From assembly GCA_028583605.1 (NCBI GenBank), contig CM053328.1, forward strand, positions 33,525,578-33,589,577: a stretch of 64,000 nt of DNA, written 5' to 3'. Positions 58,106-64,000 of this stretch are shown here, piece by piece (within the stretch, counting starts at the first letter, position 1; every line of letters starts with the position of its first letter). This DNA is from Dastarcus helophoroides (lineage: Eukaryota > Arthropoda > Insecta > Coleoptera > Bothrideridae). The position numbers and the translations under genes were made by a program. Below the pieces are notes generated by a model. It worked only from the letters and a program-made list of their open reading frames with translations, had not been told where the DNA came from and did not search any database.

Positions 58106-59188
58106 AGTCATAGTAAAGTCCTGTGGCTTCTACAATTTTTATGGCAACAACATTATTTTTGATACATAGGTACGCTAGAATAAGATTCACATTAAGAAAA
58201 AAGCGTGTTAAATTAAAACGTTTTTTTTTTAATTTAAATGGTTATTTTTTACATATCTGAACCTGTTACAAACGTTAATTAAAATCAAGCGACAGTGGAA
58301 TGCAATGAAGAGTTTTTGAGACATTTAGAAAGAACAATAAAAATTGGGGGTAATTGGTAGCTCGTCAGGAAGATCAGAGGCACTCGAATTTAAGATTTTT
58401 TTGAGTTTCAATTCAATTGAAATTCAATTCATAAATATCTTTTTCTCAAACTTTAAGTTTAAACTGCGAATTTTCCGTCTAGAATTTTTTTGAGTTAAAA
58501 TACAATTATTTACAAAGCTTGAGTTTGTTGCAAATTTCGGCTCTTCCTACCTACCTAAGTTTGGTAGTTTCGTACTATTTTCCTAAAATTTCAATTCTGC
58601 CTGCTTGGATTTTTGCCCGAAATTTTCAGTTTGAGTTTAGAAGTTGAAATTTCGTATTTCTAGGCTTGTTTGCCATTTCCTGTTTAGAATTTTTATTTTA
58701 ATATAAACTTTTCTATTTTTTGTTTACAACAGTGTTGTTATGATTTTTAATCTTTCTTGTTTTCAGGGAGCAAGATTTGTATGTCAATTTCCTTTAACTT
58801 CCCAATTTGGATTGTAATTTGGAAGTTCGGGGTTGAAACTTTAGATGAAATTCGTGAAAAAAATTTAAATTTCGAGAGACAAAAATAAAATGTTGAGAAA
58901 AAAACTAGATATTGCGTCAGTAGAAACCTCGAAAAAAAAATATAAAGTCAATTCATTTAATGAAGAAAATTCCAAATTTTTTTAATCTCACCAAATATTC
59001 GAACAAAATGTCGGATATTCGGTTTTAAAGCTCACAGCTCTCAAATACGTTTAAATATAGTAATTAAAATCTTTATTTTGAGCAAAAAGGTCATCATATT
59101 TAGAAAAACTTATCAGATTTCAAAATTTAAAAAACATAAAAATAATAATTTTGAGAAAAAAGTCAATATTTCCACAGAATCCAATCTA

Positions 59189-60462
59189 TTGGGTTGGCAA
59201 GAATGTAATTTCGGTTTTGTGGTATGGAAAAAAAACACATTTTTTTAGTACAAAGAATAGACTTTAAACAATTATATATTGTCCATTTTGTTCAATGACC
59301 TTTTTCCATCTTTCTTGCAGCTTCATGATTCCGTGCTCATAGAATTTCTAATCCTTCTAAAAAAAAACTGAACCAAGTGCGATTTAAGGTCATCATTATT
59401 TGGGAAATTTTTACCATTCATAGAGTTCTGCAAACTACGAAATAAATGGTAATTAGATGGTACTAGGACAGGGCTGTGTGGGAGATGTAACATTTTTTTT
59501 CAACCAAGCTCCAGTAATTTCCCACAAGTTACCAAAGACGTGTGAGGCCTAGCATTGTCATGGTGCAACACAATTCCTTTCCGATTTGCCAATTCTGGCC
59601 TTTTTTCTTTGATTGCTTCATCCAGTTTCATTAGCTGTTGGCAGTACACATCTGAATTGATTGTCTAGTTCCTTGGAAGCAGCTCAAAATACACAACACC
59701 TTTATAGTTCGACCAAATCGACCGCATGATCTTGTTTTGATGCAATTCAGCTTTTGATGTGGTTTGTGCTGATTCATCGTGCTTGGACCATGATCGTTTT
59801 CGAATTATGTTACTGTAGGTGACCCATTTTTTATCAACAGTAATGATTCTTTTCAAGAAGGGATCATTTTCATTGCGCCTAAGATGCGTATCGCAAATAT
59901 TGATTCGTTGTGTCAAATGAATATCTTTCAATTTATGCGGAACCCAAATATCGAGCCTTTTAACGAGTCCAAGACATTTTAAGTGATTCTTAATGGTTGT
60001 ATGTGAAACATTTAACCTCACCGAAATCTCTCGAATATGACGATCCTCTTTAATAATAGCATTAATTTAATTATTACGAACTTTAGTAGGTCGACCAGAA
60101 CGTTGGTCACCTTTGAGTGAAAAATCTCCAGAACGGAATTTCTTAAACCAATTCTGACAAGTGCTTTCTGTTATGCAATCACCACCATAAACTTCACATA
60201 TTTCTTTATGAGCCTCTGCAGCTTTCCGTCCTTTACGGAAATAAAAAAGTAAAATATGTTCGTTTTTGCACTCCATATTAAAATTGACCCTCAACTATCA
60301 GTTACAAATATAATCTCTACCCACGTGTTTCAAAATGAACCTCGATCTGTTTGATATCAAATGTTAAAGCGTAAAGAACATCACCCACAGAATTCATTCA
60401 AAAAAATGTAAATAACGCTGTTTATGTGAAAAAAAGATGAATTTATTTTCTTGCCAACCCAA
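59189..60462 (-). mobile_element. Dead mariner element (about 1.27 kb)
   Basis: Inverted ends TTGGGTTGGCAAGAA (59189) and TTCTTGCCAACCCAA (60462), both next to TA. The ends and encoded protein resemble the cecropia-type group that includes Hsmar1. Confidence 0.9.
59340..60294 (-). pseudogene. Mariner transposase, broken
   Basis: Reads from MECKNEHILLFYFRKGRKAA (HTH; 60276 downward) through CITESTCQNWFKKFRSGDFS, then a stop at 60069-60067, then VSHTTIKNHLKCLGLVKRLD, ITVDKKWVTYS with the first Asp, a stop at 59667-59665, VLHHDNARPHTS with the second Asp, and HSPVLVPSNYHLF where the third Asp is Asn. Two stop codons and the lost catalytic residue make it inactive. Confidence 0.88.
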
Positions 60463-62082
60463 TAATACAACAAATTTCTGAAAGTTTTATTTTTTGGGGC
60501 CAAATGCCTAGACAAAACTGAATATTTAAGTTTAAGCTCCATATTTCGAAATGAAAACGTTTTTTTAATACAAATTTCCGTGTTTTTAAATATTTTTTAT
60601 ACTTTTTTAAAATGTCTAATTTAAACTTGAAATTTTTATGTTCTTCATTACGCGTTTCTAATGTTATGTTCGAGTTCGTTAAAAGAGCCGAAATTTCGAG
60701 AAGAATTACAATTTTTAAGAAAAGTCTAGATAAAGCGAAAAACGTTTTGCTCAAAATTTATCTTTGACAGAAAAATTCGCCTTTCGTCCCAAATTTAAAC
60801 TATCCTGTAATTAAAAATTTCGATTTGTTTACTAAAATTTGCCTTTTTCTAGAAAATTAAATTTTTATCTCAAAATTTGACAATTTATGTTTGTAAAATT
60901 TGTTTTTATATTTTGAAAATTGGTTTTCCTCTGTGAGGCAATTTGAATTATTGTACTTTTCCCAAAACTTCTAATTTTTTTTCAGAATGTGTCTTTTGCT
61001 TCAAAATTTTGGCAACAAATTGTGTACAATTTCTATTCGAAATTTGTCATTTTTCGATACTTCGATCTTATTTTCAAAATTCCAATTCTCTTCTCAAAGC
61101 TTGAATTCCCTATTTATTTTTTTCAAAATTCATCTTTTTCCATCGAAATTGCTTTACCTTACTAAATATTTATATTTTTCTGAGAAATTCGCCCTTTATC
61201 CCAAATGTTGGCATTTCTGTTACTGAAATATTCGATTTCTTTATCAAAATTTACCTTTCTCTCAAGATTTGAACTTTTATCTCAACTTTTGTCATTGTAC
61301 GTTTGTAAAATATGACTTTTTGCCAAAATCTTCTTCTTTTTGACCAGTTTTTCTAACATCGATCTATTTTCAAAAACTTTTAATTGTTTTTTCAAAGTCT
61401 GACTTTGGCTTCAAAATTTCGTCAAGAAGTTGTTTGCTTTTTTCGAAATTCGTCTTTTTTCATTGAACTTTCTTTATTTTACTCAAAACTTATCTTTTCC
61501 TGAAAAAATTTCCTTTCATCTCAAATTTCGACTTTTCTATTACTGGAAATTTCTATTTGTTTATTAAAATTTGCCTTTTTCTCGAAATTTAAACTTTTAT
61601 CTCCAAATTGGACATTTTATGTTTGCAAAATTCGATTTTTTTTCATAATTTGTTTTCTTCTTTGAGAACTGTTATGAACTAATGCTGTTCTTTTTCTCAA
61701 AACTTCTTTTTTTTGATATCTGCCTTTTGAGTAAAATTTTGTGAGCAAATTACTTACAATTTACATTGAAAATTTGTTATTTTTGATATTTCCACTTTAT
61801 TTTCTAAACTTTAATTTGTTCTCAAAATTTGAATTTCCTCGGTTTTGATTTATTTTTTAAAATTCGTTCTTTTTTCATTGATGTCTTCATTTTGCTCAAA
61901 ATTTATCTTTTCCTGTAAAATTCGCCTTTTGTGCTAATTTTCGACTTTTCAGTTACTGGAAATTTCAATTTCTTTATTTAAATTTGTCTCGTTTTCGAAA
62001 AATGATCTTTTATCTGAAAATTTGACATTTTAAGGTTGTAAAATTCGATTTTTTTCACAATTTGTTTTTGTTTGTAAAAAAG
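60463..62082. other. T-rich decayed repeat DNA
   Basis: Imperfect recurrences such as TTTATCTCAAAATTTGAC and AAATTCGATTTTTTTC, with a spacing of roughly 370-430 bp around 60870, 61290, 61590 and 62000. No gene. Confidence 0.5.
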
Positions 62083-62575
62083 CTTGAATAATTTTACTAA
62101 TATCGATCTAATCTTCAAAAAAAAGCCGAAATTTCGACAGAAAAGAATTAAAATTTTTGAGAAAAATCGAGATAAAGCCGAAAACGGAATGTAGGAAAAT
62201 ACGTTTTTCCAAAAATTGGTTTAATCCTCACATTGTTTGTGAAAAGGCTTGAATAATTTTACTAATATCGATCTGATCTTCGAAAAAAAAGAGCCGAAAT
62301 TTCGACAGAAAAAAATTAAAATTTTTGAGAAACATCGAGATAAAGCCGAAAACGGAATGTAGGAAAATACGTTTTTCCAAAAATTGGTTTAATCCTCACA
62401 TTGTTTGTGAAAAGGCTTGAATAATTTTACTAATATCGATCTAATCTTCGAAAAAAAAGAGCCGAAATTTCGACAGAAAATAATTAAAATTTTTAAAAAA
62501 AATCTAGATAAAGCGAAAAACGGAATGTAGGAAAATACGTTTTTCCAAAAATTGGTTTAATCCTCACATTTTTTA
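62083..62575 (+). repeat. Three-copy tandem repeat, unit about 165 bp
   Basis: Units start at GCTTGAATAATTTTACTAAT near 62083, 62248 and 62416; each has GCCGAAATTTCGACAGAAAA and CGGAATGTAGGAAAATACGT. Copies are very similar, so recent. A decayed relative lies at 60680-60745. Confidence 0.9.
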
Positions 62576-62684
62576 GAGGAATAAGCGTTTTTGAGTAAAA
62601 ACTAAAATATCTGATATTTCATGCTGAACTTGAAATCAGCTTGAAAATCAATTTAAAAAATTGGAAGGTTTTCGTGTAAATTTT

Positions 62685-63060
62685 CGAAAATCTATCTTTT
62701 CAAAATTTGAGAAATTTCGTTTTTATATATTGTGTACTTTTAACTTTTGCTTTCAAAATCTGGAGTTTAATCATCACATTTCCAAAGTCGAGAGCTTTTT
62801 GTATCAATTTTAAGATTGAGGTTAAAATTTGGAGAAAATTTTTGGAATAACAAAAAATGCTTGATAGAAAATCTTTTTTTCAATTTCTAAATTTGGTAAA
62901 TTTTCAAAAATCAAGCTAACTTTTCGAAATTTAAGAAATTTCGTTTTTATATATTGTGTATTTTTAACTTTTGCTTCCAAAATCTGGAGTTTAATCGTTA
63001 CATTCCCAAACTTGAAAGCTTTTTGTATCAATTTTAAGATTAAGGTTGAAATTTTGATTA
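62685..63060. repeat. Two-copy repeat offset by about 240 bp
   Basis: TTTCGTTTTTATATATTGTG and TCTGGAGTTTAATC, then CTTTTTGTATCAATTTTAAG, occur in both 62700-62825 and 62938-63055. The 69-aa frame at 62822-63031 is a shadow. Confidence 0.8.
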
Positions 63061-63664
63061 AAATTTTTAAAATATCAAAACAAGCTTAATTTATTCGCTT
63101 AACATTTTGGATCAACATAGAAATGTAACATTTTATGTGAATTGTCATCTTTAAGTTCGACAGTTGCCAGAAATGTTAAGCTTCGGGTGAAATGTCGAAT
63201 TTATAATTGACACTTCATAATAAAAATCAAAGATTTGATTGCTTCTCGAAATTTCGTCTTTCTTTTTAAAATTCGTCTTTATTCGATTTTTTTTTACTTT
63301 TCTAAAAATTGGATATTTTCGAAAAATCGGCTTTTTTATTATAAATTTAGACTTTTTAACATTTCGAACTTTTTTTCAACAAAGATTCTAATTGCAATTA
63401 GATTCTAATTGCATCGTAATTAACTTGTATAACTCAGGAGAGAAAATGCTTCAATTAGCATGAAGCAAAAATGTTTGCATAATAAACAGTTGAGAGTCAA
63501 TTACAATAACCTCAATGGGAGTTAGATCTCTTGAATACTTATACGACGGACCAGCGGCTTTAAGTTGAAAGTGTTTACAACGAGCGTACCCTACCGACGA
63601 GGCCAAGGAAGACCGTTCTAGTCAGGTCCATTGACCTGAGATCCGACCACGTCCGAAAAATAAA

Positions 63665-64000
63665 TTATTGATACCAGAATTTTGTACTATTTTTGTACCT
63701 TTTTGTACCGCTAAAAAAAATTTTTGTACCGCAACCCAAAAGCTGAAAATGGCAATTTACAATTCGGATCCTAGGTCAACGTGAAAACCACGACTACCTT
63801 CAAAATCAAATCTGACTATGCCATAATTTTGTACTATTTTTGTACCTTTTTGTACCACAAGTTTTAATTTTTGTACCGTTTAATTTTCCAAGAAAAACGG
63901 TATCACAACTCGGGTCCCAGGTCAATGTGAAAATCACGACCACTTTAAAATTCAAATTTGATTATACCATATTTAAGTACTATTTTTGTACCCTTTTGTA
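63665..64000. repeat. GTAC-rich tandem satellite, unit about 147 bp, open at the right edge
   Basis: Units contain ATTTTGTACTATTTTTGTAC, CTTTTTGTACC, a third GTACC, then GGTCAACGTGAAAACCACGA. Starts at about 63680, 63830 and 63975. It continues past the window. Confidence 0.85.

Larger units (their letters stand above)
55290..59075. repeat. Segmental tandem duplication, unit 2 (carries I29 gene 8)
   Basis: A closely similar copy of 51200-55289, in the same orientation. Shorter mainly because the minisatellite has four units instead of six. Confidence 0.85.

Noticed and set aside
54051..58190. Repeated 62-74 aa frames (HIRTLGESLPKFTNV) as a protein repeat family
   Set aside because: They are the reverse complement of the minisatellite; frames are not kept across all units.

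Overview
This window is AT-rich eukaryotic DNA, almost certainly from an insect. Evidence: short two-exon genes with GT-AG introns on the minus strand, AATAAA signals just after stop codons, three Tc1/mariner-type transposons flanked by TA, hAT-type elements, non-LTR retrotransposon tails and many decayed A/T-rich tandem repeats. No operons, Shine-Dalgarno sites or CRISPR arrays are visible. I cannot name the species.

The only recognisable host genes form one family: eight tandem minus-strand genes encoding small secreted proteins made of a signal peptide plus a free-standing I29 domain, the propeptide-type inhibitor of cathepsin L-like cysteine proteases (compare Drosophila crammer, Bombyx BCPI, mouse CTLA-2). 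In each, exon 1 carries the signal peptide and the first helix, ending in DFK. A phase-0 intron follows, and exon 2 carries the ERFNIN-like helix and the GxNxFxD-like motif. From left to right: gene 1 (62-2237), gene 2 (3535-13159, probably a pseudogene), gene 3 (16235-17562), gene 4 (22606-24661), gene 5 (34365-36682), gene 6 (44895-45464), gene 7 (51547-52904) and gene 8 (55639-56989, start codon ACG). Genes 7 and 8 lie in a recent tandem duplication of about 4 kb. Genes 5-8 have a distal TATA box and a 5' UTR intron. Genes 1, 3 and 4 have a TATA box inside what was that intron, and the old splice sites are broken. Short palindromic and nuclear-receptor-like motifs are shared upstream of several copies.

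Most of the rest is mobile or repeated DNA. At 4.6-13.0 kb the gene 2 intron holds two copies of a palindromic TA-flanked element, one interrupted by a second palindromic element, plus a dead mariner and an inverted repeat with a hammerhead-like core. At 14.2-15.2 kb is a third palindromic element. At 19-22 kb are A-rich tandem repeats and possible Penelope-type remnants. At 25-29 kb are retroelement tails, a mariner relic and a 3 x 535 bp tandem repeat. At 30.6-33.5 kb are a hAT MITE with perfect 8 bp target duplications and a dead Tc1-like element with long inverted repeats. At 37.6-42.9 kb is a 5.3 kb non-autonomous hAT-like element filled with tandem repeats. At 43.9-44.7 kb is a non-LTR reverse-transcriptase relic. 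At 53.5 and 57.6 kb are paired minisatellites, at 59.2-60.5 kb a dead mariner, and at 62-64 kb tandem repeats ending in a GTAC-rich satellite that runs off the window.

The biology suggested is an expanding set of secreted cysteine-protease inhibitors, with a constant signal exon and a diverging inhibitor exon, being copied and broken in a repeat-rich region.
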